NCBI RefSeq assembly: GCF_042685745.1
Contig: NZ_JBHUNT010000001.1
Span: 4,216,001-4,280,000 of the forward strand
Length of the DNA stretch: 64,000 nt
Direction: 5' to 3'
Source of the DNA: Prauserella_A oleivorans
GTDB taxonomy: Bacteria; Actinomycetota; Actinomycetes; Mycobacteriales; Pseudonocardiaceae
Shown piece after piece: positions 35,465 to 43,252 of the stretch. Every line of letters starts with the position of its first letter. Position 1 is the stretch's first letter. Under the pieces are notes generated by a model, which had not been told where the DNA came from, made no database searches, and was given only the letters and a program-made list of their open reading frames with translations. Both the position numbers and the translations under genes were made by a program.

Positions 35465-35733
35465 TGCACCCCGACACGCTCGCCGACCGCGAGGAATTCC
35501 TCACCGCGGGCCTGGTGCCCGTGGCTTGCCGCTCGTGCGCGACGACCGTGCTGGTCAAGAAGAACAGCCCGGAACACACGAGCATCCAGTGGACCACGGA
35601 CGCCTCCCGCAGCTGTCCCGTGTTCGCGGAGAAGGTCGCCCAAGGCGTCCACCCCGCCCTGCTCGACACGTGCGACCGCCTGCGCGAGAGCATCGCCGAG
35701 GCGGCACGGGAAGGTGTCTTCGCCCATGAGTGA
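35464..35733 (+). CDS. Small four-cysteine protein between kshA and kshB
   Basis: An 89-residue protein I do not recognise. It has a C-x2-C pair (Cys22, Cys25 in ACRSCATTVLVKKNSP), then Cys51 (SRSCPVF) and Cys70 (LDTCDRLRES), and ends in an amphipathic helix. Four Cys could bind zinc or an iron-sulfur cluster, but spacing fits no ferredoxin that I know. Its GTG overlaps the kshA stop (TAGTG) and its own end overlaps the kshB start by eight bases, so all three genes should be translated together. A role as assembly, electron-transfer or stability factor for the KshA/KshB oxygenase is inference from position only. Confidence 0.8.
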   Translation: MHPDTLADREEFLTAGLVPVACRSCATTVLVKKNSPEHTSIQWTTDASRSCPVFAEKVAQGVHPALLDTCDRLRESIAEAAREGVFAHE

Positions 35734-36754
35734 CGTCCGATCGCTGCGGTTGCGGGTGTCGGATGTCGCCGCCGAGACGCCGGACGCCTGCTCGATCGTC
35801 TTCGACGCCGACCTGGACTACCGGCCGGGCCAGTTCCTGACCCTGCGCATCCCGAGCGAGGAATGCGGCTCCGTCGCGCGCTGTTACTCCTTGTCCAGCT
35901 CCCCCTACACCGGCGATGCCCCGCAGGTCACGGTCAAACGCGACGGATACGCCTCGAACTGGCTCTGCGACCATGTGCGTCCGGGCAGTGAGCTCGAGGT
36001 GCTCCCGCCGAGCGGTGTGTTCACCCCCGCCTCGCTGGACGCCGACCTCGCGCTCTTCGCGGGCGGCAGCGGCATCACGCCGGTGCTGTCGATCGTCCGG
36101 TCGGTGCTGGCGAAGGGCAGCGGCTCGCTGACCCTCGTGTACGCCAACCGCGACGAGCGGTCCGTGATCTTCGCCCGCGTGCTGCGCGAGCTCGCCGAGG
36201 AACACCCGGACCGGCTCACGGTCGTGCACTGGCTCGAGTCGCTACAAGGCCTGCCGGACCCGGGCCGGCTACGCACGCTCGCCGAACCGCTGCGCGAGCG
36301 GGAGGCGTTCCTCTGCGGGCCCCGGCCGTTCATGAACGCGGTCACCACGGCGCTGCGCGCCCTCGACGTGCCCAAGTCGCGCATCCACAGCGAGAAGTTC
36401 GTGTCACTGGGCGGCAATCCGTTCGACGACGTCGAGTCCGCCGGGCCGGAGCCCGGGACCGGCCAGGAGGACGTGCAGACACCGGCCACGGTCACCGTCG
36501 ACCTCGACGGCACCGTCAGCACGTTCCCGTGGCCACGCAGGCGGACACTGCTCGACCTGCTGCTGGAGCGGGGTCTCGACGCGCCGTACTCGTGCCGGGA
36601 AGGCCGGTGCAGTGCGTGTGCCTGCCGGATCACCTCGGGCGAGGTCACGATGATCGACAACGACGTCCTCGACGCCGAGGACATCGCCGAGGGAATCGTG
36701 CTGGCCTGCCAGTCGCTGCCGCTCACCGACGAGGTCTCGATCAGCTACGAGTAG
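35726..36754 (+). CDS. kshB: 3-ketosteroid 9-alpha-hydroxylase, reductase component
   Basis: A 342-residue ferredoxin reductase of the FNR type fused to a plant-type [2Fe-2S] domain. Flavin binding: RCYSLSS at 52-58. NADH binding: GGSGITP at 113-119 and CGPRPFM near 197. The cluster ligands are Cys290, Cys295, Cys298 and Cys328. KshB passes electrons from NADH to the Rieske centre of KshA. It begins at ATG 35726, inside the end of the four-Cys gene. In M. tuberculosis kshA and kshB are far apart; here they are in one operon. Confidence 0.94.
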   Translation: MSDVRSLRLRVSDVAAETPDACSIVFDADLDYRPGQFLTLRIPSEECGSVARCYSLSSSPYTGDAPQVTVKRDGYASNWLCDHVRPGSELEVLPPSGVFTPASLDADLALFAGGSGITPVLSIVRSVLAKGSGSLTLVYANRDERSVIFARVLRELAEEHPDRLTVVHWLESLQGLPDPGRLRTLAEPLREREAFLCGPRPFMNAVTTALRALDVPKSRIHSEKFVSLGGNPFDDVESAGPEPGTGQEDVQTPATVTVDLDGTVSTFPWPRRRTLLDLLLERGLDAPYSCREGRCSACACRITSGEVTMIDNDVLDAEDIAEGIVLACQSLPLTDEVSISYE

Positions 36755-36762
36755 GAGCCCGC

Positions 36763-37623
36763 ATGCCCATCGACCCCGCCACCGCGATCGGCGCCGACCT
36801 CGGTGAGGCCACCTTCGCCTGGACGGCCTCCGACGTACTGCTCTACCACCTCGCGCTCGGCGCCGGGACGGACCCGCTGGATCCGAGAGAGCTGCGCTAC
36901 GCCTATGAGGCGGACCTGCGCGTGCTGCCGACGTTCGCGACCGTGGCGGCCACGTTGAAGGCCGCCGACCCGCCCTCCGTGCGATTCCCGGGCATCGACG
37001 TCGACCTCGCCAAGGTCGTGCACGGGACGCAGCAGGTGGTGACGCACCGGCCGATTCCCGTCGAGGGCAAGGCGACCGCGCGCACCCGGATCGCCGACGT
37101 GCTCGACAAGGGCAAGGCGGCCGTCATCGTTCAGGAGACCGAGGCCGCCGACCCGGCGGGCGATCCACTGTGGACGGCTCGGTCGAGCATCTTCGCCCGC
37201 GGTGAGGGCGGCTTCGGCGGCAAGCGGGGCACGTCCGACCGCGTCGAGCCACCGCAGCGCGAGCCCGACGTCGTCGTGGACGTGCCCACGCTGCCGCAGC
37301 AGGCGTTGCTGTACCGGTTGTGCGGCGACCGTAACCCGCTGCACGCCGACCCCGGCTTCGCCCGAGCGGCAGGGTTCGACGCGCCCATCCTGCACGGCCT
37401 GTGCACGTACGGCATGGTCGCCAAAGCCGTCACCGACGCGGTGCTCGACGCCGACGTCACCCGCATCCGCTCGTGGTCGGCGAAGTTCGCCGGGATCGTG
37501 CTGCCGGGCGAGACGCTGCGGGTGCGCGTGTGGCGCGACGGCGGACGCCTGCTGGTCGGCGCCGTGGCCATGGACCGCGACGAGGCGCCGGTGCTCTCGG
37601 ACGCGGTCCTGGAGACTCGCTAG
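36763..37623 (+). CDS. chsH3: MaoC-type enoyl-CoA hydratase of the side chain
   Basis: A 286-residue double hot-dog hydratase-2 protein, the same length as Rv3538 (ChsH3). The catalytic motif is in YRLCGDRNPLHADPGFARAAGF (Asp189, His194), followed by PILHGLCTYG. ChsH3 hydrates the steroid 24-oyl-CoA double bond with stereochemistry opposite to that of EchA19. Nine bases separate it from kshB, so it ends the kshA operon. Downstream are 21-bp repeats and a convergent DUF5134 gene. Confidence 0.88.
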   Translation: MPIDPATAIGADLGEATFAWTASDVLLYHLALGAGTDPLDPRELRYAYEADLRVLPTFATVAATLKAADPPSVRFPGIDVDLAKVVHGTQQVVTHRPIPVEGKATARTRIADVLDKGKAAVIVQETEAADPAGDPLWTARSSIFARGEGGFGGKRGTSDRVEPPQREPDVVVDVPTLPQQALLYRLCGDRNPLHADPGFARAAGFDAPILHGLCTYGMVAKAVTDAVLDADVTRIRSWSAKFAGIVLPGETLRVRVWRDGGRLLVGAVAMDRDEAPVLSDAVLETR

Positions 37624-37652
37624 CCCCGGCCCCCGGCCCGGTCGGCCGTGTC

Positions 37653-37694
37653 TGCCGCTCCCGTCACCGTGTTCGCCGTTCCCGTCACCGTGTC
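37653..37694 (-). repeat. Second locus of the 21-bp repeat family
   Basis: Read on the minus strand, two complete 21-bp units (37694-37674 and 37673-37653) begin GACACGGTGACGGGAAC and AACACGGTGACGGGAGC. They are followed by a truncated GACACGGC. They match the array at 25901-26005 in length, register and core. The site again lies between two convergent gene ends. Confidence 0.7.
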
Positions 37695-37716
37695 GGCCGA
37701 TCCGGCGAACCCGGCG

Positions 37717-38307
37717 TCACACCAGCATGGCGGCGAACAGGTAGCCCATGCCCACCCCCATGACCGTCCGGCAGACGGTGCGAGAGGCGAAACCCGCGGG
37801 CATGGCGCCGAGGCCGCGTTGCCTCACCGACCGGACTGCGCGCACGGCGGCCTGGATGCCGTCGAAGGCGAAGTAGGCCGCGGCGAGTCCTGCGAGCACG
37901 GGCACCGCGGGCGGCGCGCCGGTGTCCATCGTCATGGTGGGCCACACCGTGTGCCCGCCGCCGTGCGGCATGGCCGTGAGCATGTACAGCATGCCCACGG
38001 CGGCGAGCCCGTGGTGCAGATCGCAACGCCGGCACACGCCCGCCGACATTCGATCGCGCAGGGCCGCGGCCAGGAACCACCCGGCGGTCAGCAGGAACAG
38101 CGCCTGCCAGCCCGCGATGGGAATCGGACCGCCGACCGGCGACACCATGGCGACCATCGCCAGCGTCATGAGCAACCCGGCGAGATCGATATGCCGGACG
38201 CCGGCCCCGAGGCGTGCGTAATCGAGCCGGACCAACCGGCTCACACACGGAAGGGTCAACGCCAGGAACGCGACGGTGAGCGCCCAGCCGATCGCCGGAA
38301 TCTGCAT
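37717..38307 (-). CDS. DUF5134 membrane protein
   Basis: A 196-residue protein with about six hydrophobic segments: IGWALTVAFLALTLPCV, AGLLMTLAMVAMVSPVGG, GWQALFLLTAGWFLAAAL, HHGLAAVGMLYMLTAMP, VPVLAGLAAAYFAFDGI and TVMGVGMGYLFAAMLV. The combination RCDLHHGLAAVGMLYM with a His/Met-rich loop (MPHGGGHTVWPTMTMD) is typical of actinobacterial DUF5134, and may bind copper. Function is unknown. It starts at ATG 38307, with no KstR box seen upstream. Confidence 0.82.
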   Translation of the reverse strand: MQIPAIGWALTVAFLALTLPCVSRLVRLDYARLGAGVRHIDLAGLLMTLAMVAMVSPVGGPIPIAGWQALFLLTAGWFLAAALRDRMSAGVCRRCDLHHGLAAVGMLYMLTAMPHGGGHTVWPTMTMDTGAPPAVPVLAGLAAAYFAFDGIQAAVRAVRSVRQRGLGAMPAGFASRTVCRTVMGVGMGYLFAAMLV

Positions 38308-38443
38308 GCCTACCTCGCTCGTACAACAGCCCGGAGACCCCGGCGATCACGGTGGCAGACCCGCTCCGGGCGACAAAAGCGGGCAAGCAGGTGAACCCGG
38401 CCGCGGAGCGGAGCAGACCCCACCCGCGAACAGCCCATGCCGG

Positions 38444-39622
38444 TCAGCCCGCCGTGAGCACCAGACCACTCGTCGGGACGCCGGTTCCCGCGGTGACGAG
38501 CACATTCCGAGCACCCGGTACCTGGTTGGCGGCGGTCCCCCGGATCTGCCGGACGGCTTCGGCGATGCCGTTCATGCCGTGGATATAGGCCTCGCCGAGC
38601 TGGCCACCGTGCGGGTTGAGCGGCACCGACCCGTCCAGCTCGAGGTGCCCGTCGGCGATGAAGTCCTTCGCCTCCCCGCGCCCGCAGAAGCCGAGCTCCT
38701 CCAGCTGCATCAGCACGTACGGCGTGAAGTGGTCGTACAGCACGGCGACGTCCACGTCCGACCGCGCCAGCCCGGACTGCTGCCACAACTGCCGCCCGAC
38801 CACGCCCATCTCCGGCAGCGCGGCGAGCTCGTCCCGGTAGTAGCTGGTCATGATGTACTGGTCCGGACCGCTCCCCTGCGCCGCCGCGGCGATCACCGCG
38901 GGCGGGCGGCGCAGGTCCCGGGCCCGTTCGGCACTCGTGACGACGAGCGCGACGCCGCCGTCGCTCTCCTGGCAGCAGTCGAGCAGGTGCAGCGGCTCGG
39001 CCACCCACCGCGAGGCCTGGTGGTCCTCCAGCGTGATCGGCTTGCCGTGGAACCACGCGTTCGGGTTGGTCGCGGCATGCTTGCGCACGGTGACGGCCAC
39101 CCGGCCGAAGTCCTCGCTCGTCGCGCCGTAGACGTGCAGGTAACGCTGGGCCACCATCGCGACGGTCGCCGCGGGCGTGGCCAGCCCCACCGGATAGTGG
39201 TAGCCGTTGTCGATACCCGAGGTGTTCACCTGCTGCGCCGCGGCCGACGACACCTGGCCGTAGCGGTGGCCGGACCGCTCGTTGAACGCGCGGTAGGCCA
39301 CCACGACGTCGGCCACGCCCGTCGCGATGGCCATCGCCGCCTGCTGCACGGTCGCCGCGGCGGCACCGCCGCCGTAATGGACACGGCTGAAGAAGGTGAG
39401 CTCCGGGATGCGGAGTTCCCGCGCGACGGCGATCTCGGCGTTGCCGTCCATGGTGAAGGTCACGAGCCCGTCCACGTCGCCCGGCGTGAGCCCGGCATCG
39501 GCCAGCGCGGCGCTCACGGCCTCCACGGCGAGGCGCAGCTCGCTGCGTCCGGAGTCCTTGGAGAACTCGGTGGCACCGATACCGGCGATCGCGGCCGCGC
39601 CCGGCAACGCGCGCGCCGTCAT
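38444..39622 (-). CDS. ltp2: Retro-aldolase that ends side-chain degradation
   Basis: A 392-residue thiolase-fold enzyme like Ltp2 (Rv3540c). It lacks the thiolase nucleophile (the site reads SRVHYGGGAAAATVQQAAMAI). It keeps two tyrosines, Tyr296 (LYDHFTPY) and Tyr346 (GEAYIHG), which match the positions described as catalytic in Thermomonospora curvata Ltp2. It splits 17-hydroxy-3-oxo-pregn-4-ene-20-carboxyl-CoA into androstenedione and propionyl-CoA, with the DUF35 domain of ChsH2 as partner. It is last in the fadE28 operon, its ATG overlapping the chsH1 stop by four bases. Confidence 0.93.
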   Translation of the reverse strand: MTARALPGAAAIAGIGATEFSKDSGRSELRLAVEAVSAALADAGLTPGDVDGLVTFTMDGNAEIAVARELRIPELTFFSRVHYGGGAAAATVQQAAMAIATGVADVVVAYRAFNERSGHRYGQVSSAAAQQVNTSGIDNGYHYPVGLATPAATVAMVAQRYLHVYGATSEDFGRVAVTVRKHAATNPNAWFHGKPITLEDHQASRWVAEPLHLLDCCQESDGGVALVVTSAERARDLRRPPAVIAAAAQGSGPDQYIMTSYYRDELAALPEMGVVGRQLWQQSGLARSDVDVAVLYDHFTPYVLMQLEELGFCGRGEAKDFIADGHLELDGSVPLNPHGGQLGEAYIHGMNGIAEAVRQIRGTAANQVPGARNVLVTAGTGVPTSGLVLTAG

Positions 39623-40017
39623 GCCGGCTCCCCGGGGACGACGACGCGCACGGTGCCGGTCACGTGCTCGCCGAGGCTGTCCGTGGCGCTGACGGCGATC
39701 TCCAGCTCGTCGCCGTCGCGAGCGGTCACCCGGCCCGTGAAGGTCAGCGTGTCACCCGCGTAGCAGGGCACGCCGAGGCGGATCTTGATGGCTGTCACCA
39801 GTGCCTGCGGGCCCGCCCAGTCCGTGACGAAGCGTTGCACCAGACCGGTGTCGGTGAGGATGTTGAGGAAGATGTCCTTCGAGCCCCGCGCGACGGCGGC
39901 ATCGCGGTCGTGGTGGACGTCCTGGAAGTCCCGGGTGGCCAGCGCCGTGCTGATGACGAACGTCGGCGTGACCTCGACGGTGAACGGCGGCAACTCGGTG
40001 CCGATGGCGGTGGTCAT
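39619..40017 (-). CDS. chsH1: Hydratase small subunit, MaoC-like
   Basis: A 132-residue single hot-dog protein like Rv3541c (129 aa). It carries the hydratase-2 pair in TRDFQDVHHDRDAAVARGSKDIFLN (Asp and His), so it supplies the catalytic site of the ChsH1-ChsH2 heteromer that hydrates 3-oxo-pregna-4,17-diene-20-carboxyl-CoA. Start ATG 40017 overlaps the chsH2 stop by four bases, and its stop overlaps ltp2 in the same way. Confidence 0.92.
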   Translation of the reverse strand: MTTAIGTELPPFTVEVTPTFVISTALATRDFQDVHHDRDAAVARGSKDIFLNILTDTGLVQRFVTDWAGPQALVTAIKIRLGVPCYAGDTLTFTGRVTARDGDELEIAVSATDSLGEHVTGTVRVVVPGEPA

Positions 40018-40937
40018 GCGCGCACCTTCCACGCGGGCAGGGTGAGCTCATCGTCGATCTCGACGAAGGTCACCTCGACAGGGAGTCCGATGTGGACGTC
40101 AGCCGGGTCGACATCGAGCAGCTCGCCGAGCACGCGCACGCCCTCATCCAGCTCGACGAGCGCCACCACGAACGGCAGCGTCTTGCCGGGCACCTCGGGA
40201 TGGTGGTGCACGAGGTAGCTGTAGACGGTGCCCGTCCCCGCGGCGACGATGTAGTCGGGCCGGGCGGAGAGGTCGCCGTCCGGCGGCAACGGCCCGGGCG
40301 GGTGCCGCAGCGTCTCGCCCCAGCGCTGGATGCGCAGCTCCCCCTTGCGCACGCCCTCCCAGAAGAACGCGTTGTCCTTGCCGACCACCGGGCGCAGCAC
40401 CGCGCGCGGATCCGGGGCCGCGGCCGGTGGCCGCTCGCGCGGGCGGAACTTCAGCACCCGGAACAGCATCTCGGCCACCACCTCGTCGCCGACGTACCAG
40501 GTGGTGCGTGTGGTCACGAACCAGCCTTCACCGAGCGCGGTGCGCTTCGGTCCGGTCACGCTCTCCAGCCGCGCCGACGCGGCCACCCGCTCGCCGTGCC
40601 GCAGGTAGCGGTGGTAGGTCTGCTCGGAGTCGGTCGCCACCACAGAGGTGTAGCCGGCGTCGTCGAGGACGCCCAGCATCCGGCCGAACGGGTCGTCGTC
40701 GGCGCGCCGTCCGTGCAGGCCCCGCATGGTCCACACCTGTGCCATCGCGGGCGGAGCCACCAGTCCACCGTGGACGGACCGCTCGGCGAACTCCGGATCC
40801 GAGTAGACCGGGTTGGTGTCCCCGATCGCCTCGACCCAGTTGTTGACCATCGCCTGGTTCACCGGGTCACGCGCGAGCAGCGGGCGGGACTGCCCTGCCG
40901 CCGCGATCCGGCGTGCTGCTTCCTCGATGTCGTTCAT
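40014..40937 (-). CDS. chsH2: Hydratase large subunit with C-terminal DUF35 domain
   Basis: A 307-residue fusion like Rv3542c. Residues about 1-175 are a MaoC-like hot-dog unit (WVEAIGDTNPVYSDPEFAERS, LVAPPAMAQVW) and about 190-307 a DUF35 OB-fold (GTVYSYLVHHHPEVPGKTLPFVVALVELDEG). The first part pairs with ChsH1 as hydratase; the second binds Ltp2. Unusually, the rubredoxin-like zinc knuckle expected before the OB-fold has no Cys here: the segment reads RIQRWGETLRHPPGPLPPDG. Start ATG 40937 overlaps the fadE29 stop by four bases. Confidence 0.91.
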   Translation of the reverse strand: MNDIEEAARRIAAAGQSRPLLARDPVNQAMVNNWVEAIGDTNPVYSDPEFAERSVHGGLVAPPAMAQVWTMRGLHGRRADDDPFGRMLGVLDDAGYTSVVATDSEQTYHRYLRHGERVAASARLESVTGPKRTALGEGWFVTTRTTWYVGDEVVAEMLFRVLKFRPRERPPAAAPDPRAVLRPVVGKDNAFFWEGVRKGELRIQRWGETLRHPPGPLPPDGDLSARPDYIVAAGTGTVYSYLVHHHPEVPGKTLPFVVALVELDEGVRVLGELLDVDPADVHIGLPVEVTFVEIDDELTLPAWKVRA

Positions 40938-42097
40938 CTGGGCACCCTCGGCAGATCGAGTCCGAACGTCGCGATCAGTTCCCGCTGGATCTCGTTGACC
41001 CCGCCGCCGAACGTCAGCACGATGTTGCGTTTGGCGAGCACGTCCAGCCACTCCACGAGCTCGGCCGTCTCCGGATCCGCCGGATCGGCATGCCTGCCGA
41101 CGATCTCCTCCAGCAGCCGGCTCGCCCGCTGGTGCCGTTCGGAGGAGAACACCTTGGTCGCCGACGCGTCGGCCACCAACCCGCGTTCGGACACCGCCAC
41201 CTGCCAGTTCAGCAATTCGTTGACCCGGACGACGGCGAGCACCTCGCCCAGCGCCCTGCGCACGTCGGGTAGATCCAGCAGCGGCGTGCCACCGGGTGTC
41301 TTGCGGGCGGCTGCCCAGTCGCGCACCCGGTCGTACAGGCCGGCGATGCGCCCCGCCGGGCCGAGCATCACGCGCTCGTGATTGAGCTGGGTGGTGATGA
41401 GCTTCCAGCCCTGGTTCTCCTCGCCGACCCGCATCGACACCGGCACGCGGACGTCCGCGTAGTACGTGGCGTTGACGTGGTGCGCGCCGTCACAGGTGAT
41501 GATCGGCGTCCACGAGTATCCGGGGTCCGAGGTGTCGACGATGAGGATCGAGATTCCCCGGTGCCGGGGTGCCGCCGGATCGGTGCGGACGGCGAGCCAG
41601 ATGTAGTCGGCGTCGTGGCCGCCGGTGGTGAAGATCTTCTGCCCGTTGACGAGGTAGCCCTCGCCGTCCCGCACCGCGCTGGTCCGCAGCGACGCGAGGT
41701 CGGTGCCCGCTTCGGGCTCGCTGTAGCCGATCGCGAAGTGCACCTCGCCGGCCAGGATCTTCGGCAGGAAGCGAGCCTTCTGCTCCTCGGTGCCGAACTG
41801 TTGCAGCGTCGGCCCGACCGTCTGCAGCGTCACCGACGGCAGCTGGACGTCGGCGCGCGCGGCCTCGTCCACGAAGATGTGCTGCTCGACCGGGCCGAAT
41901 CCCCGGCCGCCGTACTCCACCGGCCAGCCGACGCCGAGCCAGCCGTCGCGGCCCATCCGGCGGACGATCTCCCGGTACGTCGGCCCGTGCCGTTCCCGCA
42001 GCAGCGTCCGGCGTTCCTCCGGTGTGACGAGCCCGGCGAAGTAACGGCGCAGCTCCGCGCGCAGCGCCTCCTGCTCCGGGGTGAGTGCGATGTCCAT
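40934..42097 (-). CDS. fadE29: Acyl-CoA dehydrogenase subunit ChsE2
   Basis: A 387-residue acyl-CoA dehydrogenase, identical in length to Rv3543c. FAD/substrate segments are FAIGYSEPEAGTDLASL, GQKIFTTGGHDADYIWLAVRT and FGGGVNEIQRELIA. A Glu at 241 (NHERVML) is where I recall the catalytic base of ChsE2. With FadE28 it forms the heterotetramer that dehydrogenates the three-carbon side chain (3-oxo-pregn-4-ene-20-carboxyl-CoA). Its ATG shares a base with the fadE28 stop (TGATG). Confidence 0.94.
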   Translation of the reverse strand: MDIALTPEQEALRAELRRYFAGLVTPEERRTLLRERHGPTYREIVRRMGRDGWLGVGWPVEYGGRGFGPVEQHIFVDEAARADVQLPSVTLQTVGPTLQQFGTEEQKARFLPKILAGEVHFAIGYSEPEAGTDLASLRTSAVRDGEGYLVNGQKIFTTGGHDADYIWLAVRTDPAAPRHRGISILIVDTSDPGYSWTPIITCDGAHHVNATYYADVRVPVSMRVGEENQGWKLITTQLNHERVMLGPAGRIAGLYDRVRDWAAARKTPGGTPLLDLPDVRRALGEVLAVVRVNELLNWQVAVSERGLVADASATKVFSSERHQRASRLLEEIVGRHADPADPETAELVEWLDVLAKRNIVLTFGGGVNEIQRELIATFGLDLPRVPR

Positions 42098-43167
42098 CAG
42101 GCACCTTCGACGAGCGCGCCCACGCGCTCGAGCCTGGCCGCCACGCCACCGATCCCGCGCACGAGGTCCTTGACGAGCGAGGAGTAGCGGTGCAACGGAT
42201 AGGTCTCGTCGACGCCGATGCCGCCGTGCAGGTGATGGCACACGGCGAGCGCCCGCGGCGCCTCCTCGGCGAGCCAGAAGGTCGCGATGTCGAGGTCGGC
42301 GTCCGGGTCGAGGCCGGCTCCGAGCCGCCACACGGCCGAGGCCGCGGCCAGGTGCACGGTGCGGGAGGCGACGTAGACGTCCGCGATCTCCTGCGCGACG
42401 GCCTGGAACGTGGCGAGCGGCCTGCCGAACTGCTCGCGCGTCGCCAGGTGGGTGGTGGTGAGCGCCACCGCGCCGGCGAGGGCACCGTCGCCGAGGGCCG
42501 CCGCTCCGGCGAGCGCGTGCCGGTGGAGGACACACAGGGCCCGCTCCGGGTGTTCGGGCAGGAGGGGCTCGTCGACCTCGGCGCCGTCGAGGCGCAGCGT
42601 GTACTCGGGTGCGCCGGTGGCGGTGTGGCTCTCGGTGACGCTGACCCCGGCGCTCGCCGGGTCGAGGAGGAAGACCCCGGTGCCGCCGGGACGGGTCGCC
42701 GGAACGAGGACGCGGCGTGCCGTCGCGGCGACCGGCACGGCGGTCTTCACGCCGCTGACCCGCCACGTGCCGCCGTCCGGGGTGGCGGTGGTCGCGGGCC
42801 GGACGGTCAGCGGGTCGGACGGTTCGTGCAGCGCCGCCGTGAGCACGGCCTTGCCGGCGGCGACGTCGGGCAGGAGTGCTTCCCGCTGCGCCACCGTGCC
42901 CAGCTCGGTCACCGGCAGCACACCGAGGGCGAGGGTGGCCCACGCGGGAACCACCGAGGCCGCACGGCCGACCTCGGTGAGCACGGCGGCGACGCCGGCC
43001 ACGCCGAGTCCGTCGCCGCCGAGGCCCACAGGCACCGCCAGCGCCAGCAACCCGGCGTCCGCGAGTGCACGCCACGTCCGCTCGGCATCGGCCCCACTGG
43101 TCCGTTCCAGCACGCCTGCCGCGAGATCGGCGGCCGCGCGCTGAGTCTCGTCCGGGGTGAAGTCCAC
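42097..43167 (-). CDS. fadE28: Acyl-CoA dehydrogenase subunit ChsE1
   Basis: A 356-residue acyl-CoA dehydrogenase-like subunit, near the 339 aa of Rv3544c. It keeps REQFGRPLATFQAVAQEIADVYV and HHLHGGIGVDETYPLHRYSSLV and completes the FAD sites of FadE29. The start is GTG 43167 because TGAGGAG stands just before it; the frame is open back to 43338. It heads the operon fadE28-fadE29-chsH2-chsH1-ltp2, in which every junction overlaps, and a KstR box precedes it by 30 bp. Confidence 0.92.
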   Translation of the reverse strand: MDFTPDETQRAAADLAAGVLERTSGADAERTWRALADAGLLALAVPVGLGGDGLGVAGVAAVLTEVGRAASVVPAWATLALGVLPVTELGTVAQREALLPDVAAGKAVLTAALHEPSDPLTVRPATTATPDGGTWRVSGVKTAVPVAATARRVLVPATRPGGTGVFLLDPASAGVSVTESHTATGAPEYTLRLDGAEVDEPLLPEHPERALCVLHRHALAGAAALGDGALAGAVALTTTHLATREQFGRPLATFQAVAQEIADVYVASRTVHLAAASAVWRLGAGLDPDADLDIATFWLAEEAPRALAVCHHLHGGIGVDETYPLHRYSSLVKDLVRGIGGVAARLERVGALVEGA

Positions 43168-43197
43168 GCTGCTCCTCACGCCTGCCTGTCGCGAGAA

Positions 43198-43211
43198 TGA
43201 AACACGTTCTA
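43198..43211. promoter_or_regulatory. KstR operator of the fadE28 operon
   Basis: TGAAACACGTTCTA with AAC-N2-GTT core, 30 bp before the fadE28 start. Confidence 0.85.
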
Positions 43212-43252
43212 GTCTTAACAACAGGAGGCGCTCACGGCAAGCCCCTGGCCGA

